Source: Clavaria fumosa
Lineage: Eukaryota > Basidiomycota > Agaricomycetes > Agaricales > Clavariaceae
DNA length: 64,000 bases
Assembly (NCBI GenBank): GCA_951802425.1
Contig: OX637803.1
Span: 1,736,001-1,800,000 of the forward strand
Direction: 5' to 3'
Both the position numbers and the translations under genes were made by a program. Positions 1 to 12,100 of the stretch are shown in pieces (position 1 is the stretch's first letter; every line of letters begins with the position of its first letter). The notes beneath the pieces were generated by a model, which saw only the letters and a list, made by a program, of their open reading frames with translations, was not told where the DNA came from and ran no database searches.

Positions 1-874
1 TCATACATGTATCCAGTGCCGATGGCGACGCCCAGTGCGACGGCTTTCTCCTTTGCTTTGCCAGAGACGTCTTGCCAGACGGCGACACTAGCATTAATGC
101 CCCTGCCTTCTAGGAAGAGCGAGCGGAGGGTGCGCCCGGAGCCCTTAGGCGCGACGAGAATGACGTCGATGTCGGGCGGGGGCACGACGTGCGTGTCGTC
201 CTTGTACACGATGGAGAAGCCGTGCGAAAAGTAGAGCGTCTTGCCCGCGGTAATGAGCGGCTTCAGTGTGGGCCACGTCGAAGACTGGGCCGCGTCCGAG
301 AGGAGGTTCATGATGTAGGTGCCGCGCTTAATGGCTTCCTCGATGGGGAAGAGAGACTTGCCTGGGACCTGTTGTTTGGGTGATCAGAGCTCTTTTGTTG
401 AGTAAATAGGTCGCAGCGAAGAGAGTTTACCCAGCCGTCGGCCTCAGCCTGTTTCCAGCTCTCGCCGCCTTGACGGACGCCGACGATGACGTTGAGACCG
501 TTGTCGCGGGCGTTCAAGCTTTGGCCATGCCCCTGCGATCCATAGCCGATCATGGCGAGGGTGTCATTCTTGAAGTACTCCCTAAGTTTGGGTAGAGGCC
601 AATCAGTACGCTCATAGATAACTTCTTTCGTCCCAGCAAAGTCGAGGGTTTTGATTCCACGGAGGGTCTGGATTGACTGACAATTGAGGAGACGAAGCAA
701 AGAAATGAGTGAAAGAAAGCAACGCACTTGGAGCACTGGCTTTCTGGCGATGAAAGCTTTCGGGAGCAGGGAGGAGGCTCTATGGAACTGGGCAGTCGCC
801 GAGCCAACGACTTGGGTTCTCCGCGACGCTGCACGCAGCGTGTTCACTGCTAACCTGGAGGAGAGAGTGGCCAT
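1..874 (-). CDS. ILV5: Ketol-acid reductoisomerase, mitochondrial, N-terminal part
   Basis: Acetohydroxyacid isomeroreductase converts acetolactate or acetohydroxybutyrate to the dihydroxy acids of valine and isoleucine synthesis, using NADPH and Mg2+ in mitochondria. Exons read on the minus strand: 874-728, 676-431, 368-1, with introns of 51 nt (677-727) and 62 nt (369-430); all junctions are GT-AG and keep phase. Exon 1 is an Arg/Ser/Ala-rich acid-poor leader typical of a mitochondrial presequence. Exon 2 carries the family block [16 protein letters not shown] and the nucleotide-binding loop [18 protein letters not shown]. Exon 3 continues through the Rossmann domain ([36 protein letters not shown]). 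The protein leaves the window at about residue 250, before the knotted C-terminal domain, so completeness cannot be judged. It shares a 283-bp divergent promoter with LYS4. Confidence 0.95.
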
Positions 875-1157
875 GGCGGTGTAACTCAGGCTTTAGAAGA
901 AGAAAAGCACGGCTATAAAACCCTGCAATGTTATTTCAAACCGTTCAAAGACTAAGTCCAAGGACAGCGTCAATGACTCGACGTCGAGCAACGAACACTT
1001 TTTCCCTGGTAAAAAAAATTACTTTCTTCTGTTATAATTTCACGGCGGAGTCGTGAACCAACGAGGAAGGTGGAAATTTTGCGTCGGTCGTCGTCGGCCG
1101 AAGCGGGCGACGTGGGGTAAACTCGACGACGACCGCGACGAACACGGCGCAGACGAC
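875..1157. promoter_or_regulatory. Divergent ILV5/LYS4 promoter with a Gcn4-like site
   Basis: This 283-bp gap lies between the start codons of two amino-acid biosynthetic genes transcribed away from each other. TGACTC, the core of the Gcn4/CPC1 element (TGASTCA), occurs at 974-979 followed by G, one mismatch from the full palindrome. A TATAAAA box lies at 914-920 on the plus strand. The site is seen; control by the general amino-acid response is inferred from known regulation of ILV and LYS genes in ascomycetes. If LYS4 starts at the upstream in-frame ATG at 1053, the promoter is 178 bp. Confidence 0.5.
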
Positions 1158-3493
1158 ATGATCCTCGACGCGTTCCGCGCGTACGCTCGCTCACCCCTTT
1201 GCTGGTACGTCGATGGGCGCGTACAGCCAGCTCGCTGTCTCGCACGTTCTCGTAGATATTTCGCGACTGGGACAGACCACCAGCGTCCCAGCATACCGCA
1301 GACCATCATCGAAAAGATCGTACAGAGGTATGCCGTCGGTCTGCCTCCAAATAAGGTCGTCAAGGCCGGCGACGACCTCATGATTCGTCCTGAGCACGTC
1401 ATGACCCACGACAACACCGGCCCAGTCATCTCTAAGTGCGCTGATCCTCTGTTCCCTTCGCGTTGCTTGCTGCCCCATTCAATGTCTCACGCAGGTTCAA
1501 TTCCATAGGAGCCACACGAATACGCGACCCTAAGCAACCCGTCTTCACGCTCGACCACGACGTGCAGAACAGATCTCCCAAAAATCTCGCCAAGTATGCC
1601 TCCATTGAGGCCTTTGCCCGTAAGCACGGCATCGATTTCTACCCAGCGGGACGCGGCATCGGGCACCAAATTCTCATCGAAGAAGGATACGCCTTTCCAT
1701 ACACCCTCACCGTTGCCAGCGACAGCCATAGCAATATGTATGGTGGCGTCGGCTGTGTCGGGACACCCATCGTGCGTACGGACGCCGCCGCCCTTTGGGC
1801 TACTGGCCAAACCTGGTGGCAAGTCCCAAGGATGGTCAATGTCGAGTTGAAGGGCAAACTCAGGCAGGGTGTCTCCGGAAAAGATGTGATCGTCGCCCTT
1901 TGCGGGTGCTTCAACCAGGACGAGGTGCTCAACGCTGCCGTCGAGTTCACCGGTGAAGGCGTCGCAGGCCTTAGCGTCGACGACAGGCTCACCATCGCTA
2001 ACATGACCACCGAATGGGGAGCGTTGGTCGGCTACTTCCCCGTCGACCAAGTCACCCTAGGCTGGTACGAGGGCGTGCTCAAGGACCTTGAAGCACGAAC
2101 TTTCGCATCACCCGCCCTGGAGGGCATCCCACCGCCCCCAGAACACCCCAGAATCAACCGCCGCAGGATAGACTTCACTCGGGCAACGCCGCTGCGCTCC
2201 GATCTCGGCGCAGAGTATGCATCGCACCTCGTCTTCGACCTCTCCTCCCTCGTCCCGCACGTCTCAGGCCCAAACAGCGTCAAGCTGTCCACGCCCCTCT
2301 CTGTGCTCGAGGCAGCACATATCCCCATCCACAAGGCGTACCTCGTGTCGTGCACTAACTCGCGCGTATCAGATCTCGCTGCCGCCGCTGCTGTGGTGCG
2401 CGGCGGCAAGTCCATCGCACCCGGCGTAGAGTTCTACGTCGCTGCGGCGAGCTCCGAAGTGCAGACCGCATCGGAGCGCCGCGGCGACTGGGATGCCCTC
2501 CTTGCCGTGGGTGCCAAACCCCTCCCGGCAGGGTGCGGTCCGTGTATCGGGCTCGGTGTAGGCCTGCTCAACGCGGGCGAAACTGGTATCAGCGCGACAA
2601 ACAGGAACTATAAGGGCCGCATGGGCGATCCGAGAGCACAGGCCTATCTTGCCAGCCCTGCCGTGGTTGCCGCGAGCGCCGTCAATGGCTACATCTCTAG
2701 CCCGGACCCGATCGACGAGGACGCCAGGGCGCGAGGTGGGCAGCCTGTGTTCTGGGCTACACACACACAGCAGTCGCCGTCGCCAACATCCTCTTCACCA
2801 ACAAAACAATTTTTGCTTCCCGGCTTCCCCGCGACATTCGCAGGCCCGTTGCTGTTCCTCCCGCAAGACAACCTGAACACGGATGGGATCTACCCGGGAA
2901 AGTACACCTACCAGGACGACATCACGCGCGAGCGCCAGGCGCAGGTCGTCATGGAGAACTATGACCCGTCTTTTGCGCCACTCGTCGCGTCGCTCAGGCC
3001 TCCAACAATGACCGACCAGCAACAGCGAGGACGAATCGCCGCTAATGGCGGGAGGTGCGACGGCGTGCTCATTGCTGCGGGGTACAATTTTGGCACTGGC
3101 TCGTCGCGTGAGCAGGCGGCGACGGCGCTGGCCGCGGCGGGCGTGCCGCTCGTGCTTGCCGCATCCTTTGGGGACGTATTCCGGCGGAATGCAGTAAACA
3201 ACGGGCTCGTGTGCCTCGAGGCTCCCACGCTCATCGCAGACCTCACTACGCGCTTTGCGAGGGACGGGAAGCGCGGCGCGGGCGGCCCCCGTGGCGAACC
3301 CACGGTACATGTGGCTACGCATGCAGAGGTGCGCACGGAGGACGGCCTGCTTGTAGTTGTTTTTGGGGATGGGGAGGAGGGGGATGCTGCAAAGAGGTAT
3401 CCTGTGAGGAGTGTCGGTGCGAGTGTGCAGGAGTTATGGTTATATGGTGGTTTGGAGGGTTTCATACTGAAGTCAATACAAGAACAAGCTTGA
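1158..3493 (+). CDS. LYS4: Homoaconitase, mitochondrial
   Basis: Homoaconitase interconverts homocitrate and homoisocitrate in the alpha-aminoadipate lysine pathway of fungi, using a [4Fe-4S] cluster in mitochondria. Exons 1158-1435 and 1495-3493 (intron 59 nt, GT-AG, phase-checked) give 758 residues, slightly longer than yeast Lys4. The Arg-rich leader ends in RRYFAT; then follow IIEKIVQRYAVG, RPEHVMTHDNTGPVIS, LDHDVQNRSPKNL, the substrate loop SDSHSNMYGG and GQTWWQVP. Cluster cysteines are Cys379 (SCTNSR) and Cys440/Cys443 (GCGPCIG), with the spacing normal for the family. The swivel domain has YNFGTGSSREQAATAL. I chose the start at 1158; an in-frame ATG at 1053 is possible but its reading is atypical for a presequence. 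A broken duplicate lies at 22410-24290. Confidence 0.93.
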
Positions 3494-4262
3494 TGATGAT
3501 CAATGATCAATTGACTTTATACTAAGCTTTATTAGTGGCAGTGCCACATGTCTTGATCCAGTCATGGCTGTAGGTGCTTCTAGTGCAGTTGAGATGAGGA
3601 GAAAGCAAAGCAATAAGTAAAGCATAGTAGAGCTGTCATGGGAAGAATGATGAAGCCAGTTACATAATCAGGACAAACAAAGGCAATGCTTGTCAGAGTG
3701 AATGGATATTCTAGGCCAAGCACTCTCTTGCTGGCTTCCATGACATGGACCTGCAGCTCCTCTGCTTCATTGCACTTCCTCTTGAGCTGAATATGTCATT
3801 GTCAAATTGTGTATGCTTTTCAGAGCTGGATGTTCTGGGCCAAGCACTCTCTTGGCTGGCTTCCATGACATGGACTTGCAGCTTCTCTGCCTCATTGTAC
3901 TTCCCCTGAAATGAATATGTCAATGCCAAATCTCCAATGCTTCTCAGAGTGTCTGGATGTTCTGTGCCAAGCACTCTCTTCCTGGCTTCCGAACCTGCTG
4001 TTCATTCAGCAAATTCATTCAATTATTCTACTTTTGATGCCTGCAAAAAAAATGTCTGGATGACTTACCCACAAACAAGTGCAAATAGCCCAGCTTAAAC
4101 TGAACATGTGTTGAGGCTGAATACATGGACAGATAGCCAAGAAATAGGGCTATCAGATGATATGTTTTACAAATCTGCTTATTGACCTGTTATTGAGATA
4201 TTGCTTTCTAAAATATAAAACATCCAAAGAGTCCTTTGGGTCACTGTATGTTAGACACTTCA
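3494..4262 (-). pseudogene. Degenerate TPR tail downstream of NLR-1, plus LYS4 3' flank
   Basis: The first 150 bases are the LYS4 3' flank, duplicated at about 24400-24540. From about 4000 down to 3700 the minus strand holds two or three decayed copies of the 42-residue TPR unit found in the neighbouring NLR, for example GTEHPDTLRSIGDLALTYS at 3900-3970, then a frameshift and a further shifted fragment with MKQRSCRSMSWKPARE. The stretch 4010-4262 shows no coding pattern. The remains suggest that NLR-1 once had a longer repeat array that was cut off by the present stop at 4263. Confidence 0.6.
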
Positions 4263-7209
4263 CTAGATGTAGCCTGCATCACTGGATGCCAGATTGTTAA
4301 TGCTTGCCAGAGTGTCAGGATGTTCTGGGCCAACCAGTCTCTTTCTGGCTTCCATGACATGAGCCACCAGCTCTGCTGCATCATTGTGCTTCCCCTGATA
4401 TAAATATGTCACTGCCAGAGCATGCATGCTGTTCAGAGTGTCAGGGTGTTCTGGGCCAAGCACTCTCTTCCTGGCTTCCATGACATGAACCTGCAGCTCC
4501 TCTGCCTCATTGCACTTGCCCTGATAAAAATATGACATTGCCAAATTTCCAATGGATGTCAGAGTGGATGGATGTTCTGGGCCAAGCACTCTCTTCCTGG
4601 CTTCCATGACATGAACCTGCAGCTCCTCTGCCTCATTGCACTTCCCCTGATTAAAATATGACATTGCCAAATTTCCAATGGTTGTCAGAGTGGATGGATG
4701 TTCTGGGCCAAGCACTCTCTTGCTGGCTTCCATGACATGAACCTGCAGCTCCTCTGCCTCATTGCACTTCCCCTGATTTGAATATATCATTGCCAAATTT
4801 CCAATGCTTGTCAGAGTGTCAGGATGTTCTGGGCCAAGCACTCTCTTGCTGGCTTTCATGACATGAGCCTGCAGCTCCTCTGCCTCATTATATTTCCCCT
4901 GATCTGAATATGTCTTTGCCAAATCACCAATGCTTGTCAGAGTGAATGGATGTTCTAGGCCAAGCACTTTCTTCCTGGCTTCTACAACACAAACCTGCAG
5001 CTCCTCTGCTTCATTGTGCTTCCCCTGATTTGAATATATCATTGCCAAATTTCCAATGCTTGTCAGAGTGTCAGGATGTTCTGGGCCAAGTACTTTCTTC
5101 CTGGCTTCTACAACACAAACCTGCAGCTCCTCTGCTTCATTATCCTTCCCCTGATCTGAATATGACAATGCCAAATTGTTAATGCTTGTCAGAGTATCAG
5201 GATGTTCTGAGCCAAGCATTCTCTTGCTGGCTTCCATGACATGAGCCTGCAGCTCCTCTGCCTCATGATATTTCCCTTGATACGAATATATCATTGCCAG
5301 ATTTCTAATGCTTGTCAGAGTCAATGGATGTTCTGAACCAAGCACTCTCTCCCTGACTTCCATGACATGAACCATAAGCTCCTCTGCCTCATTGTACTTC
5401 CCTTGAGTTGAATATGTCACTGCCAAATTGTGAATGCTTCTCAGAGTGTCAGGATGTTCTGAGCCCAACACTCTCCTTCTGCTTTCTACTGCACATAAAG
5501 AAAGCTCCTCTGCATCCCTCCAATACCCATTCTCAAAATACACCCATTTCAATCTCTCACATCTTTCAGCATCTTCTATGCCATATTTCATTCTTTGTGG
5601 ATTCTTGTGGATGCTGTTGATATGTGGAAGTAGCAATCTATGAAAGGAATAGGAAGAGCTAGTTTCCTTGTATGTGATTGAGTGGCACAACAAGATCTTG
5701 ACTGAAATGTATTTTGACTCTTTCTCTTCTTTAGTACACCTGTCTTTGCACCAACAATGGACCAGTGGGTGGATGGAGTATAGTCTCTCTGAGCCATTTG
5801 TTTTCACAAGTGAAAATGATATTAATATCTCAATTGCTCTCCTGAAAACCAAATTGTCCCAGTTGCCTGCATAGTCAACCTTCAATATGCTGGACCAATC
5901 TCCTGAATCTTTGAGTAATTGTTCCCAACTGCTTTTCACCTCACTATCCTCTGACATACCCAAAGCCATCTCTGTGGCAGCAGTTCTGAACATCTCTTCT
6001 GGAATGTTTTCATGGTGGAGGAAGGCAAATATCTGTAGCAGGAGAAGTGCACTTGAAGCTGCTTGGGCATCCCATCCCCTCCCATTTTGTGCCCTGGCTT
6101 CTATCTCTGACACTGAAACTTCCCATGTCCCATAAACTGCTTGCCCATAATTGGATGCCCCCCTGAATGAAGGATTATCCAACAACTCTTGATGATGCCT
6201 CCCAAACTGCTCAAGATAATCCCCAAGATCACATAGACCACTTGCAATGGATGCACCAGCTTGATCAACGGCTAAAGGCAAATAACCCAATGTGGCCACA
6301 ATAGGGCATGCCTTCTGCCTCAAATCATCAGCAGTCTCATCACAATGAGCAGCTCTCAGAAGAAGGCTGATTGCATCCACCTCTTCCATCTGCTCAACTT
6401 CAGCTGAGTCCCGCGGATTGACCAGTCCATGCATGATTGGATTCCGGCTAGTGATGAGTATGTTGCCTTGATCATGCGCAGGCATATGTCTCTGCACAGT
6501 GTCAGGGTCACTTGCATTATCATAGACAAGCAACCACTCTTGTCTCATCCAGGATATCCATGAGAGAACTGAGCGCACAGTTGTCTCAACTCCAGATGCC
6601 TGGGCACCAGGATCATGAGCAATATCTTTGATAGATTGCTCAATTGTCTCAGAGCTGGTTGCGTCAATCCAGAAGACTCGCCAGAACCTGCTTTAGATGA
6701 TGAGTGATCAAACAATGTGGCATGATACCACCAGTCAACGCACAATTTCGGATTTTCCTGAATAAACTTCAGGCAAATCTGAGTCTTGCCAACACCTCCC
6801 ATTCCATGGAGAAGAAAGAGCCGCCTAGGGGAATTTTCTCCTTCCCGCAAGCTAAAATGTGCCTTGAGCTTCCCGAGGTGGGACTTTTGCCCTGTGAAAA
6901 TTGGGCTGGGTGAGGGCATCATTTTGAATGTAGCTTGTGACTGGAACTGTGCAGAAGAGGGAGAAACATGTAGGCCTACATGGGCAGATCAGGGCAGTCA
7001 GGCTGAGGGTATAAAAGCTCATTCACTCGAGCTCACCTTGATGGATGTGGAGAGAACCAATGGTGAGGTTATGAGACCCAATGTCCCCACCGGCATCTGC
7101 AATGCGATAGTTTGACAGATTGGAGAAAGAAAAAGTTCCTCAACTCACATATGGTAGAGTGGTCATAAGTCTGCTGCATAACCACGGACACTGGTGGCAT
7201 GCCAGTCAT
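4263..7209 (-). CDS. NB-ARC/TPR NOD-like receptor (NLR-1), 10 TPRs
   Basis: This is a STAND NTPase of the fungal NLR type, thought to act in non-self recognition or heterokaryon incompatibility. Exons 7209-7149, 7096-7037, 6975-6744 and 6687-4263 give 925 residues; the three introns of 52, 61 and 56 nt are GT-AG and in phase. About 75 residues precede the NTPase; no effector domain is recognisable there. NTPase motifs: P-loop GMGGVGKTQ, FWIDATSSETIEQS, Walker B LLVYDNASD, sensor ILITSRN, and LPLAVDQAGASIASG. A winged-helix-like stretch (LLLLQIFAFLHHENIPEEMF) leads to SIHPLVHCWC. The C-terminus is ten 42-residue kinesin-light-chain-type TPRs with the signature GPEHPDTLTSIGNLAMIYS. It lies tail-to-tail with LYS4. 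The upstream ATG at 7209 is preferred because the duplicate NLR splices identically. Further 5' exons cannot be excluded. Confidence 0.85.
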
Positions 7210-8340
7210 ATTCTCAACATCTGCCAGAGATAGTGCAGGGTGTGAGATCAAATAGCTTCGAAGTTTCATGAAAAACTGTTGTTGCTTTACCATGACCTTC
7301 GCTTGGAAAAAGTAAATCTTTGCGATTGGTATCCATGGGCGACACAAGGGCGACGACGGTTGTTGCTTATCAAGGCGTAACTGCTGCGCAATTGCGGTAC
7401 ATTGACCGTCCAAAGACACATGATCTGTCACGTTATCGGTCAGCGCCAGCTGTGGCTAGCATCACAGTCCTACCACCGCTCCCGTCTTCGTGGAACCGTT
7501 TTCTGGCTGAGCTGGGAGGAGGCAGTGTTATATTCTTGCGTCTCACGTCTCGTCCTCGATACCATCGTACTCTCTGGCATCGCTCTCCAATGATTTCTTC
7601 CTTCGCGTCAACCTAGCAGCATCTGGCCATAACGCCTACTGAGCTGTCGCCCCTTACTGCCCGTTAGTTCTATCTTCGTCGACGCCCGTCATGCACTTGC
7701 ACCTCGCTGTGCTTACTTTGGCTTACTTTGTTGTCCTCTTTAGATGGTGGTGCCTCTTGCATTTCCTGTGTGCAAGTCTGCATCTCTTACTCAAACTGAT
7801 GATGTCGAGTCGTATTGCACAACACCGAGGAGTGTCTGCGGGAGCAGGAGGTACAGAAGAAGGGACAGAGAAAACAGCTGTGCTTTCCGCTCTACGGCAC
7901 CGCCTCTACATGCGCCGCTGTTTGGCGCCTCTGGCTGATAGTCGATCATGAATGAGCAGACACCCAGGTGAACGATGGCGTTGAGTGGGCAGCTGACGTA
8001 GCCTCGCTGGCGCCGACGTGTAGATGCCTGGATTTGTCAGTCGCATCATTGTTTACATCCCCTCGTGTGCCGTGCGCTTGCATTCGGCTGGTGCTGTTGT
8101 GGACGAGGGTGGCAGGAGGACGACATCTGGAGTGGACACGTGAAGGGTGGGAAGAGTGCTTGAGCACTTGGTGTTGTTCATTGACACCAGGATTAAGGTA
8201 GGCTTTGTTCGAGTCTGCTTCCAATGGCAGTCTAACACCATGGCCCACGTTTCTCCACTGATGACAATCACCTTCGACATCTCCTGTTCTTGTCCTAGCC
8301 TCTCGTCTGACACTGAAGACGTGCCATTTCTTATCACAGA
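7210..8340. other. Unassigned segment shared by both duplication copies
   Basis: No gene is recognised here. The segment is repeated at about 32211-33330 with many small indels, which break the short open frames differently in the two copies. One plus-strand frame (about 7744-7938) beginning MVVPLAFPVCKSASLTQTDD has a counterpart at 32741, but the two diverge after about 25 residues, arguing against selection on a protein. It probably holds the NLR 5' region and the decayed downstream exons of Ras-like fragment A. Confidence 0.4.
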
Positions 8341-8565
8341 TCTCTAGTGAGGATACATGTGGCTATGAACACGCGGCAATGTTACGTTCCCGGCCACACA
8401 CAAGAAGGACGGGCACCGATGAGCAAAGCGCGTGCCGCGAGAGAGACACGCGCCGGGGGTCACTCGCCAGCGAAGGTGTCCGGGGGCGAACCGCGCCACA
8501 AAATATTTGTTCAGTTTTTCGTGAAGAAAGGGGGTGTCGTTTCTCCTCACCCGGATGGTCAACGC

Positions 8566-8570
<5 letters not shown>
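8341..8570 (-). pseudogene. Ras-like fragment A1, exon 2 side of the LINE insertion
   Basis: On the minus strand the sequence next to the LINE poly(A) end reads on from a Ras P-loop exon: donor gtgaggag just after the codons TIR at 8550-8560, then a short exon with FVARFAP followed by a gtgagt-like donor, the place where Ras genes encode FxxxxF. The P-loop half of the exon lies at 19775-19870, 11 kb away, beyond the LINE. The first 11 bases of the break (CAACGCTGATT, 8560-8570) are the target-site duplication. No switch or G4/G5 motifs follow, so the locus was already truncated before the insertion. Confidence 0.55.
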
Positions 8571-8596
<26 letters not shown>

Positions 8597-9117
8597 CCTA
8601 TTTTATACTCTGTTGGGGCATTGCCCTATGTTCGAGTTTACATGTAGTTAGTCTACTTCTATAGAATGTTTTCATTTGGTTCGATCTGGTCATGTGCGGG
8701 GGTCAACGCTGAGCGTCGACCTGCGCGGAAGTCCGCGACGGTGTGATGAGGGTATGATGGGGTGTGGAGTTGATGTCTTTATAGTACAGCATGTGGTTGG
8801 TGGGGGTCTGCAGTGTCTAGAAGGTGATCTGTCGGGTGCGTTAAAAAACCCCATTCTTCTTTGGGGAAAAAGCTACCGGCAGTCATTCGAAGGTTGAAAG
8901 CGTCTACAGCACTATCAGTAAGGTGTGAGGTGTGAGAGATGCGGGGGGAGAGAGGGGGAGAGGGGGAGGGCCGCGGGGGGGGGTGGTAGTGTCGGTGGTG
9001 GTGGGGGTCCGGGTTCGGGTTCGGGGTCGGAGTTAAGGGCATCGTCGTCATCATCCTCGTTGTCGTTATGGTGTGTCTATTGTCAAGTGTCAAGTGTCCG
9101 GTGTCCGGTGTCGCATG
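8597..9117 (-). other. LINE 3' untranslated region
   Basis: This stretch lies between the ORF2 stop and the poly(A) tail. It is rich in GGGTTCGGG-type and GTGTC repeats near 8950-9150. I see no gene or conserved ORF in it. Confidence 0.6.
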
Positions 9118-12100
9118 TCATGCATCGAGTGTCGTGTGTCGTGTGTGTAAGTCGTGTGAGCCGTTCGTCGTGTGTCGAAATCTTCTTGTCTTTCCTATGT
9201 ATTTGAATAGGTATTTTATGGCCGTTTGGTTCGTTAGTAGTTTGGTTATTGATCGTGCGTCGCGTCCTATCTCCAGTTGTAGTTGCTCTTGTAGGTGTCG
9301 AAGGCCAGGGCATTTGATCAGGAAGTGTATGACCGTTTCTTCTTCTTCTTCGCATATCGGGCAGAGTGGGGTCTGACTGTTGCCCGTCCTGTGTAGGTAT
9401 TTGTTGAGGGCGATGTGTCCGGAGCGTAGTTGTAGAAGCATTGCTGCCTGTTTGCGGGGGAGGGCTTTTGTGAGTGTGAGGAATTGCTGCGACGGTAGGG
9501 AGTTATCGATCTTAGCCGTTCTCGCGTATCTCGGCGATGCCCTCCAGGCCTTCCTCGCCCTTTCCTTGATTTTTGTCTCGTAGGTTTGTTTGGTGGCCGC
9601 TTTGTTTGTCGGTAGGGGATGTCGCAGGTACTTGGGCAGGTGTTGTCGCCCCGATGTTGTGCCTGCCGCGGCCTGTTTCGCTAGGGCATCCGCCGCCTCG
9701 TTGCCTGCTATTCCTTCGTGTCCTGGTGTCCATACGATCTCGCATATGAAGCCGCCCGCTTTGGAATGCGCCTTGTTTATTAGATTGATGAACTCATCGA
9801 CTAGCGCATGTCCGGACGTGGGCTTTTGCAGCATTGTCGCTTGGATGGCCGCCTGGTTGTCGGTCGCAATTACGGCCGAGGCGAAGGGCGTGGTTTCTGT
9901 AATTAGTAGTTGTGCTGCTAGAATCAATCCTGTTACTTCTGCGTTGTATACCGTATGTCTGGTGGCGTTCCCGAGGTGGTATTGTAGGATTCGGTCTGGT
10001 CGTCCTTCTCTTACCGACGTGGCTGCCGCTCCTATTCCCCCATTATGGCCCGAGCCATCTGTGAAGATCTTGATGTCCGCAGTATGTTCTCTTATGCGTT
10101 GTGTTGCGTCCTCCTTATTCTGGTCAATCTGAACTGTGTACCTTGGGACATACTTTGGTCCGCGTCGGGTGGTTTCGATAGTCTCCATCTTGTCCGGGTT
10201 CAGTCTTGGATGTGCAGCCGTAAGGGTGTGAAGAGGGGTGCGATGGTGTTTTACCTGGGCTTGGCGCGCCCTGCGGATGTGTTGGTGTATCGGATTGCTC
10301 TCTGGTAGGGTTGTCATCCTTAGTAGTGCTCTGTAGCGTACCTTTTCCAGGATTAGGTGGAAAGGGGGGACGTTGGCATGTGCTTCGAGGACGTCGGTGG
10401 CGGTGGTCCTGAGTGCTCCCAGTAACAGTAGCGCCTGCCTGTGGATTCCGGTGAGTTTTCCGATGCGCCCGGTGTATTTGGTCTGGCATCGTCCTGGGGC
10501 TCGGTTGGGGGGGGTTGCCCAGACGTCCGCCGCATACAAGATCTTCGGTATGCATACTGCAGTGTATAGTCGGTGTGCTAGGTGGAGGGGGATGCCCCGC
10601 GTTGGCTTGGCGATGCGCCTGCATTGGATGGCCCAGTCCGCGCCTTTGGCGATGGCCGCTGATGCTTGCTCTGCCCAGCTGAGGGATTGGTGTATCGTGA
10701 CTCCGAGGAATTTTGTCGTTTGTACCGGTTTGATTAGGATGTCTTGTATCCGTATGGCAGGTCTGACAATCGGTTGTCTTTTCCTGGGCTGGAATGGTCG
10801 TGGCTCTTGACGCCGCGAGAATCCGATTAGGGCGAATTTCGAGATCTCAAACTCACAATTGTGTGTCCTTGCCCAATGAAGCACTCCGTTTTCCTTCTCC
10901 ATCTTGCTCTTGATCTTGCTGTTCGCCTCTTGGAAGTTGGCTCCTCGTGCAATTATTACTAGGTCGTCTATGTATCCACTTGCCATTATGTCATTGGATC
11001 GTTTGGCCATTGGAGCTTCCAGCGCCGGGGAGTTGTATAGGATGTAGCAGATGGGGGAGAGGGGGCATCCTTGGTCTAGGCCTGCATGTATGTCGAGGGG
11101 GTCTGACCTGTAGTCATCGAAAGCGATTACTGTTTTTCGTCCCTGTAGTTTTGTGGCGATCCAGTCCGTGTATTCTCTGGGTATTCCTCGCATCCGCATG
11201 TCGTGCCGCAGGGTGTCGATGTCCACCGAGGGGAAAGCGCCCTTGACGTCTAGAAAGAGGGCTGAGGCTACCTTACCTACCCGCCATGCGTCTTGTACAA
11301 ATTTCACCACTAGGTGAATGGCATCAGTGGTCGTCCTGCCTGGCCTCCCTCCAAAGTGTTGTCTCGGTAGTAGGTTATACTTTTCCGTAATGTACGTTAA
11401 GTCTTCTGCCACCGCCATGGACAGGGGTTTTGCGATCGTGCGTAGTAGCACGATGGGGCGGTAGGCCTTGGGCACGGTGTAGTCCGGTCATCCAGGTTTT
11501 CGTAGGACCACAGAGTCGTATTCCTTCCAGTGTTTAGGGTAGACCCCTAGTTCGAAAGTCGCCCTGTAAATCGGGAGCAAGTGGGGGATGATTAGCGCTG
11601 CAGATTTCTTTAGTACTACATTTGCAATGTCGCCACTCATCACTGCTTTGAATGGTTTAATCTTTGCTATGGCTCGGTATACTTGTGCTTCGGTTATTGG
11701 TCGGAATCTGCATATTGGGTCCGGGTACGCTGCCTCGTCGGGGACCATGGGCATCGCCGGTGGGGGGGGAAAGAAAGTGTGGTGTAGGATTTGGCTCTTG
11801 CGCTCATTTGTGTGTGCGTGTGTCTCCTGATTTCCTGTGTTCTGTGCTCGCACATCTTGAAGGTTGGGGATTCGAGTTCGGCCTCCATCTGATGACGGTG
11901 TTGAGATTAGTCTGTGCGCGTCCCATACCTCGGGGTCTGCTAGTTCCTCGATCCATCTCTCCCAGTGTTCGCGCTTTGTCCTTCTGATCATCTGGGAGTA
12001 ATCGTTTTTGATCCTTCGCCATTCTTCATGTGCGGGGTGTGTTGGGGTGAGACGGGCGCGGTAGGCGCGGGAGCTGGCCCGACGGGCGAGCCGTCTTGTC

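Noticed and set aside
1487..2050. Minus-strand 187-codon frame opposite LYS4
   Set aside because: Shadow of the GC-rich coding strand; no independent motif.
4946..5182. Plus-strand frames with repeated CQCLSECQDVLGQ motifs inside both NLRs (also 26248-26652, 29282, 30038)
   Set aside because: They are the antisense of the 126-bp TPR unit, so their repetition is inherited from it.
7069..7431. 120-codon minus frame upstream of NLR-1 as its N-terminal exon
   Set aside because: The duplicate at 32150-32420 has indels that break the frame upstream of the shared ATGACTGGC, so only the part after 7209 is kept.
9068..10132. Plus-strand frames across the LINE
   Set aside because: Antisense of ORF2, which has clear RT and RNase H motifs on the minus strand.
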